From Trueperaceae bacterium (GTDB lineage Bacteria; Deinococcota; Deinococci; Deinococcales; Trueperaceae), in contig SLRS01000107.1 of NCBI GenBank assembly GCA_007130855.1, positions 1-46,247 on the forward strand: 46,247 nt of DNA. The letters run 5' to 3'. The position numbers and the translations under genes were made by a program. Below, in pieces: positions 26,383 to 34,172 of this stretch (positions are counted from its first letter, which is position 1; each line of letters begins with the position of its first letter). Below the pieces are notes generated by a model. The model saw only the letters and a program-made list of their open reading frames with translations. It was not told where the DNA came from and did no database searches.

Positions 26383-27307
26383 AGTGCACCCACTGCCGCT
26401 GGTAGCGGAACTGGACCACGGTCACCACGAAGATGATGGCGAACAGCACCCAGGCCATGGCGGCCGCGTAGCCCATCTGGAAGAACTGGAAGGCGTAGCG
26501 GTAGATGTTGAAGACCAGCGTGTTGGTGGCGTTGGCTGGACCGCCTTCGGTCATGATGAACGCCTGGTCGAATACCTGGAACGAGTTGATGATGCTGATC
26601 ACGAGCACGAAGAAGGTCGTCGACGACAGCATCGGGATGGTGATGTGCACGAAGCGGTGCCAACTGCTGGCACCGTCGATCTTGGCGGCCTCGTACAGGT
26701 GCGCCGGCACCGACTGGAGCCCGGCCAGGAACAGCACCATCGAGAAACCGATCTGCTGCCAGATGCTCATGATGATGATCGCCGGCAACGCCCAGCGCGT
26801 ACTCTGCAGCCAACTGGGCGGATCGTCGACGCCGAGCATGAACAGCACGCTGTTGAGCAGACCGAAGTCGGCGTGGAAGATCCAGCGCCACACCAACGCG
26901 ACGGCCACCGTCGAGGCGACCACCGGCATGAAGTAGGCGGCACGGAAGAACAGCCGCCCCGGGATGCGTGCGTTGAGCGCCATCGCCACGAGCAGCGCCA
27001 ACACCATCTGCGCCGGCACCGTTCCCAGCACGTACACGAAGGTGTTGCGCAAGACCCGGTGGAAGGTGGCGTCGTCGACGAGCCGCCGGTAGTTCGCGAG
27101 ACCCGCCCACTCCGGGGGCCGCAGCAGGTCCCAGTGGCTGAAGCTGATCAGCAGCGCCGCCAACACCGGGAAGAACGTGAAGATCAAGAAGCCCAGCAAG
27201 TTGGGCAGCAAGAAGCCGTAGGCCGTCGACGTGGTGCGGCGCTGCAGGCGACCGGAGTGCGCCTGGCGCGGCCCGGCGCGCACGCTGCGCTTCACATCGA
27301 CGGCCAC
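26375..27307 (-). CDS. Sugar ABC transporter permease, MalF/UgpA type
   Basis: A 310-residue membrane subunit. After a basic N-terminus of 30 residues comes span one (YGFLLPNLLGFLIFTFFPVL), then the conserved FSHWDLLRPPEWAGLANYRRL. The EAA loop is AHLYEAAKIDGASSWHRF followed by ITIPML. QVFDQAFIMTEGGPANAT is a family block. It begins ten bases after the amidohydrolase stop. The operon contains no ATPase gene. Confidence 0.93.
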   Translation of the reverse strand: MAVDVKRSVRAGPRQAHSGRLQRRTTSTAYGFLLPNLLGFLIFTFFPVLAALLISFSHWDLLRPPEWAGLANYRRLVDDATFHRVLRNTFVYVLGTVPAQMVLALLVAMALNARIPGRLFFRAAYFMPVVASTVAVALVWRWIFHADFGLLNSVLFMLGVDDPPSWLQSTRWALPAIIIMSIWQQIGFSMVLFLAGLQSVPAHLYEAAKIDGASSWHRFVHITIPMLSSTTFFVLVISIINSFQVFDQAFIMTEGGPANATNTLVFNIYRYAFQFFQMGYAAAMAWVLFAIIFVVTVVQFRYQRQWVHYD

Positions 27308-27317
27308 GGCGTCCCCC

Positions 27318-28187
27318 TCAATCCTCGAGCCCGAAGATGCGCGCGGCGTTCCCGTAGAAGATCAGCTCCTGCTGCTCCTGGCTGAGCCCCATGTCGGTGA
27401 AGGCAGCCCGCCACGCCTCGACGTCGCGCTTCATGCGGCGGTGGTCGGAGTCCGAGCCGTACACGAGCTTCTCGGGGCGGATCTCGCGCATGACGTAGCC
27501 ACCCTCGATGATGTGGTTGCGTACCACGTCGCCGCCGGAGATGTCGAAGAACAGCCTCGGTCGCCAGCGCGCGATCGCGCACGCCGTGCGGTAGTCGGGC
27601 CAGCCGAGGTGGGCACCGATGACGTACATCTCGGGGAAGTGGAAGGCGATGGTGTCGAGGTAGATCGGCTGCATGCGCGCCGAGCCGAAGCCGTAGCCGC
27701 GGCCGCGCGCCTGACGACCCAAGCGGGTCACCAGGCGCTCCTCCTCTTCGCCGCTCGGCGGCGCCTTCCAGGCGTCCTCGGCAGCCCCCATCAGGTAATC
27801 GTTGGGGCCGCCGAGGATGCCGGTGTGGAACAGCATGCGCATGCCGCGCGCCTGGGCCTTCTCATAGTGCCGGTAGTAGGCCTCGTCATCGTAGTTGCGC
27901 CTCGGGCCGAGCGTCTTGATGCCAGCGAAGCCGCGATCCGCGAACTCGTCGATCAGGCTCGGTGGGTCCTCGTCGAGGCGCAACCAGCCCAGGCCCACGA
28001 ACAGGTCCGGGGCACGCTCGATGGCGGCGCTCAACGCATCGTGGCCGGCGGGCCCGGGGTTGCCGAGGAGGGCGATCTTGACGATCCCCACCTCCTCGGC
28101 CACGTCCTCGAGCGCAGCCACGAAGTCCGCGCCGGAGGTGCGTTCCTCCCACCAGAAGTTGTGGACGTGGGCGTCGAAGATCCGCAT
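27318..28187 (-). CDS. Amidohydrolase-2 family metal-dependent hydrolase
   Basis: A 289-residue TIM-barrel hydrolase or decarboxylase of the amidohydrolase-2 family. Likely metal ligands are the N-terminal DAHVHNF, a His in RMLFHTGILGG, HLGWPDYR, and the Asp in VYGSDSDHRR near the C-terminus. Related enzymes include lactonases and decarboxylases. It sits between the binding-protein gene and the permeases, overlapping the former as TAATG, so it is expressed with the transporter. A lactone or sugar-derivative hydrolase is plausible; the substrate is not identifiable. Confidence 0.85.
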   Translation of the reverse strand: MRIFDAHVHNFWWEERTSGADFVAALEDVAEEVGIVKIALLGNPGPAGHDALSAAIERAPDLFVGLGWLRLDEDPPSLIDEFADRGFAGIKTLGPRRNYDDEAYYRHYEKAQARGMRMLFHTGILGGPNDYLMGAAEDAWKAPPSGEEEERLVTRLGRQARGRGYGFGSARMQPIYLDTIAFHFPEMYVIGAHLGWPDYRTACAIARWRPRLFFDISGGDVVRNHIIEGGYVMREIRPEKLVYGSDSDHRRMKRDVEAWRAAFTDMGLSQEQQELIFYGNAARIFGLED

Positions 28188-29446
28188 TACTGGCTAGCGG
28201 CCATGAAGCGGCGCACTTCGGCGCCCATCTGGGCGAGCGCGTCCTCGGCGCTCATCTCACCCGTATAGATCAGGTCGAGGTGGGGTACGACGATGGTGCT
28301 CTCGATCTCGCGCCAGTCGGGGAACATCGGTGCCAGACGACCCCGCTCGGTCTCGCTGATGAAGACCTCGCAGCTGACCGTCTCCGGGCAGGCGTTCACG
28401 AACGTGGCGGCCACCTCGGGATCGGCGAAGGAGGCGGGGACGGCGACGCCGGTGCCGGCGAAGATCGACTGGCCCTCGGGGCCGGCCAGGAACTGCAGGA
28501 AGGTCCAGGCGGCCTCGGGATGCTCGCTGGTGGCCGACATCACGTATCCGGCGCCGCCGAGGGTGTTGGCGCGAGTGCCGTCGGGACCTGCGGGCAGAGG
28601 CGCGACGTCCCAGGCGAAGTCAGCGTCCATGAAGGTCGGGATGCGCGCGGCGTTCGTCATCACCATCGCCACCCGGCCGGTGCTGAACAGCTCCGTGGTG
28701 CTGCCGAGCTGGGCCATCGCGTCGAAGCTGGGGACCGAGCCGTCGACCAGGATCATGTCGGCGATGAACTGGATCGCCGCGACCGCCTCGGGCTCGTCCA
28801 TCATGAACTCGGTGGGCTCGAGCGGGTCGTCGAACACGCTCCCCTGGTTCTGGTACACCCACTGCGGGTAGCGGTTCTTCTCCAGCGCCAGGCCGTACTG
28901 GGTGGCGCGGCCGCGCTCGTCGCGCACCGTGAGGGCCTGGGCGGCGGCGCGGATGTCGTCCCACCGCCATGCGTCGGTGGGGTACGCCATGCCGGCCTCG
29001 TCGAACAGGTCCTGGTTGTAGTACAAGACGTTGGTGTCGTTGTCGCGGGCGAAGCCGTAGACCTGGCCCTCGTAGCTGAAGATCTCGAGCAGGCCGGGAT
29101 GGTAGGCCTCGGTGTCGAAGCCGTCGCGCTCGATCAGCTCGTCGAGCGGAGCCAGCACGCCGCGGGCGGCGTAGGACGGGATGTTGTTGAGGAACATGAC
29201 GTCGGGCGCCGTGCCGCCGGCCATCTGCGTCAGGATGCGGTCGAAGTAAGCGCCCCAAGGCGCGTGCTGGACCTCGATGCGAACCTCGTCTTGGGCGGCG
29301 TGGAAGGCCTCGATGACCTCGTAGTTCGGTGGCAGTTCACCTGGATCGCCCCAGAACGACCACGTGATGGTGGTCTGGGCACTGGCGCCGATGAGCGCGC
29401 CGATGAGCGTGAGGGCGAGGGCGATGCGGATCAAGAGCTTGTTCAT
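28187..29446 (-). CDS. Sugar ABC transporter substrate-binding protein
   Basis: First gene of the second sugar operon, 419 residues. The signal peptide is MNKLLIRIALALTLIGALIG with cleavage likely after SAQ (no lipobox). Mature sequence matches family-1 binding proteins: TITWSFWGDPGEL, then FDRILTQMAGGTAPDVMFLNN and GVLAPLDELIERDG. Two Cys in ACPETVSC may form a disulfide, as in the binding protein at 761. CTGGAGGACGC precedes the ATG at 29446. The gene lies 60 bases after the ROK regulator, which suggests control by that protein. I find no strong promoter in the 60-base gap, so it may be read from the ROK promoter. Confidence 0.92.
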   Translation of the reverse strand: MNKLLIRIALALTLIGALIGASAQTTITWSFWGDPGELPPNYEVIEAFHAAQDEVRIEVQHAPWGAYFDRILTQMAGGTAPDVMFLNNIPSYAARGVLAPLDELIERDGFDTEAYHPGLLEIFSYEGQVYGFARDNDTNVLYYNQDLFDEAGMAYPTDAWRWDDIRAAAQALTVRDERGRATQYGLALEKNRYPQWVYQNQGSVFDDPLEPTEFMMDEPEAVAAIQFIADMILVDGSVPSFDAMAQLGSTTELFSTGRVAMVMTNAARIPTFMDADFAWDVAPLPAGPDGTRANTLGGAGYVMSATSEHPEAAWTFLQFLAGPEGQSIFAGTGVAVPASFADPEVAATFVNACPETVSCEVFISETERGRLAPMFPDWREIESTIVVPHLDLIYTGEMSAEDALAQMGAEVRRFMAASQ

Positions 29447-29506
29447 GCGTCCTCCAGGACAACGTTTCGTGCGCTATGCGCGATGATCCGGTCGGTCACT
29501 GGTTGC

Positions 29507-30643
29507 TCAGACGACACGTGTCAAGGGGCCTCCTCTCAACCAGCGCTCCACCGACCGCGCCGGCTCCAACGCCGTGGCGACGGCCCCATGCAAGCCGGCG
29601 TCGTCACCGAGTTGCGCTGCGGTCACGTCGACCTCGAAGCCGGTCATCAGCGCGACGGCGTCACGGACGGCGTCGAGTCGAGGGGCGCAGCGTAGGCCGA
29701 TACCGCCTCCCACGACGATACGTTCGGGATCGACGAGGGTGCTGACGGCGGCCAGCGCCCAGGCGAGATCGTCGAGGAACGACGCGACCAGCGTGGCGCC
29801 GGGCTCGCGCCCCTGCTCGGCCTCGAGGAAGGCGTCCTCGGGATCGCCGCTGCCGCCGGCCTGCAGGTGCCGGCGGCGCATGCCGGCACCGCAGAGGGCG
29901 TCCTCGAGCGTGGTCCGCGACCCTGGTGGGTACGGCAGCAGGCCGAACTCCCCGGCCCGCCCAGCCAGACCGCGTTGCAACGAGCCGCTCACCACCAGGC
30001 CGAACCCGAGGCCGGTGCCGATGCTGACGTAGACGACGTCACCGAGTCCCGCCCCGGCGCCCTGACGCAGCTCGCCGAGCGTCGCCGCGTTGACGTCGTT
30101 CAGCACCGTGAGGGGCAGCTCGAGCGCGGCGTCGAGCCGGTCGAGGAAGCCGTCGCTCTCGAGCGCGGGGAGGTTGGGTGCGAACGCGATCCGGCGCCGC
30201 AGCCGATCCACCACCCCCGGCGTGCCGATGGCGACGTCCAACACGTGTCCGGCCGCGCCTGCCTCGGCGGCGAGCCGCGCCACCATGGCGGCGAGCTGGG
30301 CCACGAGCGAGTCGGCAGGCCCGTGGTCGGTCGGCTCACGCAACGCGGCCACCACACGCCCGTCGAGATCGGCCAACACCGCTCGGGTGGTGGTGCCACC
30401 GACGTCCGCGCCGACGACGAAGCCGGCGTTGGCGTTGAACGCCAGGAGCTGCCCCGGGCGGCCGCTCGCGCGCCGCTCGAAGCCCCGCTCGACCACCAGC
30501 CGAGCCGCCAGCAGCGTCGCCACGAGGCCCGACGCGGTCGGCTTGCTGACGTTGCAGCGCCGGGCGATGGCGGCGCGCGACAACGGCCCCTCCTGTCGTA
30601 GCAGATCGACCACGGCTTGTTCCCGCATGGACACACCGGCCAT
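29507..30643 (-). CDS. ROK-family transcriptional regulator (NagC/XylR type)
   Basis: A 378-residue sugar-sensing repressor. Residues 1-60 form a winged-helix DNA-binding domain (LSRAAIARRCNVSKPTASGLVATLL). The rest is the sugar-kinase-like ROK domain: FVVGADVGGTTTRAVLADLDG, VLNDVNAATLGELRQGAG, VYVSIGTGLGFGLVV, RAGEFGLLPYPPG. The usual zinc-binding CGCxGC motif is replaced by TTLEDALCGAGM, with only one cysteine, so a zinc site is unlikely. It lies directly upstream of the sugar operon, and a palindrome abuts its start. ATG at 30643 is used; an in-frame ATG at 30628 is an alternative, and neither has a clear ribosome site. Confidence 0.9.
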   Translation of the reverse strand: MAGVSMREQAVVDLLRQEGPLSRAAIARRCNVSKPTASGLVATLLAARLVVERGFERRASGRPGQLLAFNANAGFVVGADVGGTTTRAVLADLDGRVVAALREPTDHGPADSLVAQLAAMVARLAAEAGAAGHVLDVAIGTPGVVDRLRRRIAFAPNLPALESDGFLDRLDAALELPLTVLNDVNAATLGELRQGAGAGLGDVVYVSIGTGLGFGLVVSGSLQRGLAGRAGEFGLLPYPPGSRTTLEDALCGAGMRRRHLQAGGSGDPEDAFLEAEQGREPGATLVASFLDDLAWALAAVSTLVDPERIVVGGGIGLRCAPRLDAVRDAVALMTGFEVDVTAAQLGDDAGLHGAVATALEPARSVERWLRGGPLTRVV

Positions 30644-30644
30644 C

Positions 30645-30665
30645 TTCGTTAGGAGACTTAACGAA
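30645..30665. promoter_or_regulatory. Palindromic operator of the ROK regulator
   Basis: TTCGTTA (30645-30651) and TAACGAA (30659-30665) are perfect inverted repeats around a seven-base spacer GGAGACT. AT-rich arms of this kind are rare in this GC-rich window. The site lies between a likely -10 and the ROK start codon, where a bound repressor would block transcription of its own gene and perhaps the sugar operon. Confidence 0.7.
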
Positions 30666-30676
30666 CCGTAGCCGTC

Positions 30677-30682
30677 AGTCTA
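30677..30682 (-). promoter_or_regulatory. Likely -10 box of the ROK regulator gene
   Basis: TAGACT on the minus strand, with transcription expected near 30670, just before the palindrome at 30645-30665. No matching -35 was found. A perfect 12-base palindrome CTGACGCGTCAG (30687-30698) lies just upstream; it could be a second operator or the end of the CAP-domain transcript. Confidence 0.4.
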
Positions 30683-30726
30683 CTCCCTGACGCGTCAGCG
30701 GCACGCAACCGGCGCAACGTCGCGGG

Positions 30727-31527
30727 CTACGGGCGCCCCGGTGCCACGCCCGGCTCGGCAGCGTCACGTTCGATCACGAGCGCATGGATCACGGCGACAC
30801 GCCCGCCCCCGAGCTCGTGGCCGGTCATGACGCTGACCGCCTGGTCGCCCTGCGGCAACCTCAGCGTGAGCTCGCGGCCGTCGCGCGTGGTCGGGGCCAA
30901 CGCTTCGTCCACCAGCACCACCAGGTCGGCGACGCTGCGCTCGAACGCGAGCCGCAGCTGCACGCCGTTGGCCAGCTCCACGCGCAGCAGCGGGTTCGGG
31001 TCGCCGGCGAACACCTGGACCACGAAGACGCGGCCGTCGGGGTGCTCGGCCAGACCGTGGCCTACGTGCGTCCACTCCTCGCCGAGGAGGTTGTCACGGT
31101 GCGCGCTGCTCTCCAGCCAGCCGCGCAGCGTCCGCTCGGCGAGATCGTCGCGCACGGACCGCACTTGGGCGAGGTTCTCCCCCAGACGAACCGTCGCGCC
31201 GCCGGCGTTCGCCACGCGCTGCGCCAGCGTCTCGTTCGCCGGCGTCGGGCTCTCGTGGTCGAAGTAGCCGAGCGCCACCATCTCGGCGGCATGGTGCCGT
31301 GCCGCCAGCGCCAGCACCTCGCTGTGCCTGAGCGCCGCGCGTCCCTCCCGCTTGCGCTCGGCGTCGACGAGCTCGAGGAAGCGGCCCTCGAGCGGGTGCG
31401 CCGGGACATCCGGGTAGGCGGCCGGCAGCGGACCCCGGGCCGCGGCCACGAGCGCGACCACGAGCAACGACAACGACGCCACGAGCGTCGCGCCGCGGGC
31501 GAGGCGACCTACTGAGTGGTGGCGCAT
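30727..31527 (-). CDS. Secreted CAP-domain (SCP/PR-1 family) protein
   Basis: A 266-residue exported protein with an N-terminal signal or anchor (LVASLSLLVVALVAA, about residues 15-30). The CAP domain spans residues about 45-175. It has DAERKREGRAALRHSEVLALAARHHAAEM, the His-Glu pair in GYFDHESPTPANETL, GENLAQVRSVRDD, and the closing LESSAHRDNLLGEEWTHVGHGLA. The C-terminal 90 residues look like a small beta domain of unknown type. It starts three bases after the corrinoid-activator stop, so it is probably co-transcribed with the methyl-transfer cluster. A functional link to that cluster is not evident. Confidence 0.85.
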   Translation of the reverse strand: MRHHSVGRLARGATLVASLSLLVVALVAAARGPLPAAYPDVPAHPLEGRFLELVDAERKREGRAALRHSEVLALAARHHAAEMVALGYFDHESPTPANETLAQRVANAGGATVRLGENLAQVRSVRDDLAERTLRGWLESSAHRDNLLGEEWTHVGHGLAEHPDGRVFVVQVFAGDPNPLLRVELANGVQLRLAFERSVADLVVLVDEALAPTTRDGRELTLRLPQGDQAVSVMTGHELGGGRVAVIHALVIERDAAEPGVAPGRP

Positions 31528-31530
31528 GCC

Positions 31531-33423
31531 TCAGCCTACGGCGGCGGGCTCGAATCCGAGGTGCGCGACGAACGCGTCGGCGAAGGCCGGCGAGCCGGAG
31601 AGCTCCAGGGTGCGCATCCGGGCTGCGATCGCCGCGGCGCGCTCACGCCGCGCCAACGAAGTGGCGGCCATCACCACGCCGCTGCCGGCGGCGTTCCCGA
31701 GCGCCTCGCTGCGAGCGCTCAGCACGGTCGGTAGCAGCCCCACCCGAGCGGCGGCGTCGGCGCGCAGGAAGCTGCCGAAACCGCCGGCCAAGTACACGCG
31801 CTCGACCTCGTCGGCAGCGATGCCGGCCGCGCCCAACAGCGTGTCGATCGCGGCCGCCACGGCCGCCTTGGCGAGCTGCAGTTCGCGCACGTCGCACTCG
31901 TTCAGCACGATCGCTTCGCCGCCCTCGGTCTCTGGGCCCGGCACCACCACGAACGCCGCCCGTCCCCGCTGCTCGACGCAGCGCTCGCGCACCGCCGCGG
32001 CCACCGACGGCGCGAGCTCGTCGCGCCTGCGCAGGCGGCCACCCTCGTCGATCACGCCGGCGTCGAGCAGCGCCGCCACGACGTCGAGCAGGCCCGCGCC
32101 GCAGATGCCCACCGCGGGTACTCCCCCGATGGTGCTCGGCGAGGGTACCTGGTCGCCCGGGGTCAGTGCGAAGGCGCTCACCGCGCCCTCGACACCGCCG
32201 ACGCCGGCGCCGATGCAGGCGCCCTCGAACGCCGGGCCGGCCGCGGCACTGCAGGCCAGCAGCCACGAGGCGTTGCCGAGCACGACCTCGCCATTGGTGC
32301 CGAGATCGATCAGCAGCGAGATGCCGCGAGCCTCGTCCATGCCCGCCGCGAGGACCGCCGCGACGACGTCGGCGCCTACGTAAGCGGAGACGCCCGGCAG
32401 CGTCTCCACCGATGCCGCCCGATGGAGCGAGAGGCCGAGCTCGCGCGCCTCGTAGACCCTTGCGGCGACGGTCACCGGCACGAATGGCGCCACCGCGATC
32501 GCGCTGGGGTCGAGGCCCAGCAAGGCGTGCAGCATGGTGGTGTTGCCCACGACGGTCAGTGCCCGCACGGCCGTGGGCGTCGACGCGTGGCGCGCGCTCA
32601 GCAGCGCCACCAGCGCCTGGAGCTGCTCGACGATGCGTCGCTGCAGCTCCCCGACGCCGTGCTGCCGGGCATGCGCGAGCCGTGTGACCACGTCGGCCCC
32701 GAGATCGGCCTGTCGGTTCGGCTCGGCGTGCACGTCGACCACGCGGCCGGTCGCGAGATCGACCAGGTAGGCGGCCACCGTGGTGGTCCCGATGTCGACC
32801 GCGACCCCCCACAACCCGGCGTCCGCCACGGGCGCCTCCACGGCGAGCAGGACGTTGCCCACCGTGCCCGACGGCGCCATGGCCTCGATCACGTCGACCG
32901 ACTGATCGCAGCGTCGCAGCGTCGCGCTCAGCTCCTGCAACGCCGCCAGCGAGAGCCGGTGGCCGGCGCAGCCGGCATGGCGCAACAGCCGCTCGAGGTC
33001 GGGGGCCGCATCGGTCAGCGTCGCCGGCGGCAGCGTCACGCGGCGCCGGCGCAGTGGCGGGTCGCGCCCGGGTTCGCCTCGACCGGGTCCGTCGGGGCCG
33101 GCCGCGGGCGGATCCGGGCGCTGTGCGCGAGCCCGACCCGGCGGCAGTTCGACCACCAGGTGCGCACTGGGCGCCAGGCGGCAGGCGAGCCGCACGCCGG
33201 CGGCCAACCGCGCCGGTGCCAGCAGACTCCGCTCCACGGCGTCCGCGGCGGCCGCCTCGCCGGCGAGCACGCGCACCGTGCACTTGCCGCAGGTCCCCGC
33301 GCCGCCGCAGGGCGCGTCGAGCGCGAATCGAAGCCGGCGAAGCACCTCCAGCACGTCCGTCGCTGTGCCGATCGAGACGGCGGCGCGGGCGCCGTCGTCG
33401 ACGACGGTGAGCAGGCGGTTCAC
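31531..33423 (-). CDS. Corrinoid-protein activator: [2Fe-2S] ferredoxin domain plus ASKHA ATPase (RACE/DUF4445 type)
   Basis: Reduces the inactive Co(II) corrinoid of a methyl-transfer protein back to Co(I) using ATP. The 630-residue protein starts with a [2Fe-2S] ferredoxin domain: Cys39, Cys45, Cys48 and Cys81 in APCGGAGTCGKC and ACRLAP. A linker rich in Pro/Arg follows, then the ATPase with GVAVDIGTTTVAAYLVDL, VVGNTTMLHALLGLDP, LLIDLGTNGEVVLGN and VYLAGGFGSFLRADAA. The GTG start at 33423 overlaps the DUF1638 stop (GTGA). An upstream extension of the same frame reads through that gene out of phase and is not included. The gene is the fifth of the methyl-transfer operon. Confidence 0.9.
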   Translation of the reverse strand: MNRLLTVVDDGARAAVSIGTATDVLEVLRRLRFALDAPCGGAGTCGKCTVRVLAGEAAAADAVERSLLAPARLAAGVRLACRLAPSAHLVVELPPGRARAQRPDPPAAGPDGPGRGEPGRDPPLRRRRVTLPPATLTDAAPDLERLLRHAGCAGHRLSLAALQELSATLRRCDQSVDVIEAMAPSGTVGNVLLAVEAPVADAGLWGVAVDIGTTTVAAYLVDLATGRVVDVHAEPNRQADLGADVVTRLAHARQHGVGELQRRIVEQLQALVALLSARHASTPTAVRALTVVGNTTMLHALLGLDPSAIAVAPFVPVTVAARVYEARELGLSLHRAASVETLPGVSAYVGADVVAAVLAAGMDEARGISLLIDLGTNGEVVLGNASWLLACSAAAGPAFEGACIGAGVGGVEGAVSAFALTPGDQVPSPSTIGGVPAVGICGAGLLDVVAALLDAGVIDEGGRLRRRDELAPSVAAAVRERCVEQRGRAAFVVVPGPETEGGEAIVLNECDVRELQLAKAAVAAAIDTLLGAAGIAADEVERVYLAGGFGSFLRADAAARVGLLPTVLSARSEALGNAAGSGVVMAATSLARRERAAAIAARMRTLELSGSPAFADAFVAHLGFEPAAVG

Positions 33424-34160
33424 GAGGCGGCGACCACGCCGTCGTCGTACGTCGGGGTGATCGTCGCGCCGGGTGGGACCGTCAGGAAGCGCTCGTCCCA
33501 GCCTCCCGCCAGCAGGTCGGTCAGCAGCGTCGCGTCGCCCGGCAACGCGTCGAAGCTCCAGCCGCGGCCCGCCGCCGTTCGCGCAGCCCGGGCACACGCG
33601 CCCGCGTCCGGCGCCCCGCTCGCCGTCGCAGCACCACGCCAGGCGATGAAGGTGCAGTGCTCGAGCCGTGCCAGGGCGTCGCGCTCGAGCTGCAGCAGGT
33701 AGGCGGCGGGCTCGGGGCCGAAGCGTGCCGTGGCGTCGTGGTAGCGGCGTAGGAGGTGCGCTTCGTCAGGCATGGCACCGTGCTCGACCCAGCCCCGCGA
33801 GGCCCAGAAGGTGCCCGGGCGCGCGGCCGTGCACTGGCGATACCGGTGGCGGCAGCCCAGCAGCAGCGTGAAGCAGTCGTGGGCGCGCGGGACCACCAGC
33901 CGGTGGTGCGCCGAGCGTAGGCCGACGATGCCGTTCCCGCACAGGCCGATGCCCAGCACGATGGCATCGTAGGCCGCAGCGCCGGCGTCACGAGCGGCAT
34001 CGATCCGGTCGATCTCGGCCTGCAGGGCCCTGCGCAGCGCCACGGGCCGCGCGTGCAGGCCCTGATCGAGGAAGCGCGCATCGACCGGGTGTGCCGTGCG
34101 CGCCAGCAGCGCCTGGAACTCCCGGTCCAGCACGCCGCAGGCGATGAGCACGAGGTGCAC
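33420..34160 (-). CDS. DUF1638 family protein
   Basis: A 246-residue protein of unknown function from a family often placed beside corrinoid methyltransferase genes in methanogens and anaerobic bacteria. The family pattern is clear: LVLIACGVLDREFQALL at the N-terminus, YDAIVLGIGLCGNGIVGL, then VVPRAHDCFTLLLG and PGTFWASRGWVEHG. Several conserved Cys and His (CGV, LCGNG, RAHDC) could bind a metal or cofactor. The start is GTG at 34160, with GAGGTGG upstream, 12 bases after the preceding stop. It is the fourth gene of the cluster. Confidence 0.85.
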   Translation of the reverse strand: MHLVLIACGVLDREFQALLARTAHPVDARFLDQGLHARPVALRRALQAEIDRIDAARDAGAAAYDAIVLGIGLCGNGIVGLRSAHHRLVVPRAHDCFTLLLGCRHRYRQCTAARPGTFWASRGWVEHGAMPDEAHLLRRYHDATARFGPEPAAYLLQLERDALARLEHCTFIAWRGAATASGAPDAGACARAARTAAGRGWSFDALPGDATLLTDLLAGGWDERFLTVPPGATITPTYDDGVVAAS

Positions 34161-34172
34161 GCTCAGCCCACC

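Noticed and set aside
29519-29524. TTGACA on the minus strand as a -35 for the binding-protein gene at 29446
   Set aside because: It lies in the ROK coding end and the base stretch 17-18 further on (CAGTGA) is not a -10.
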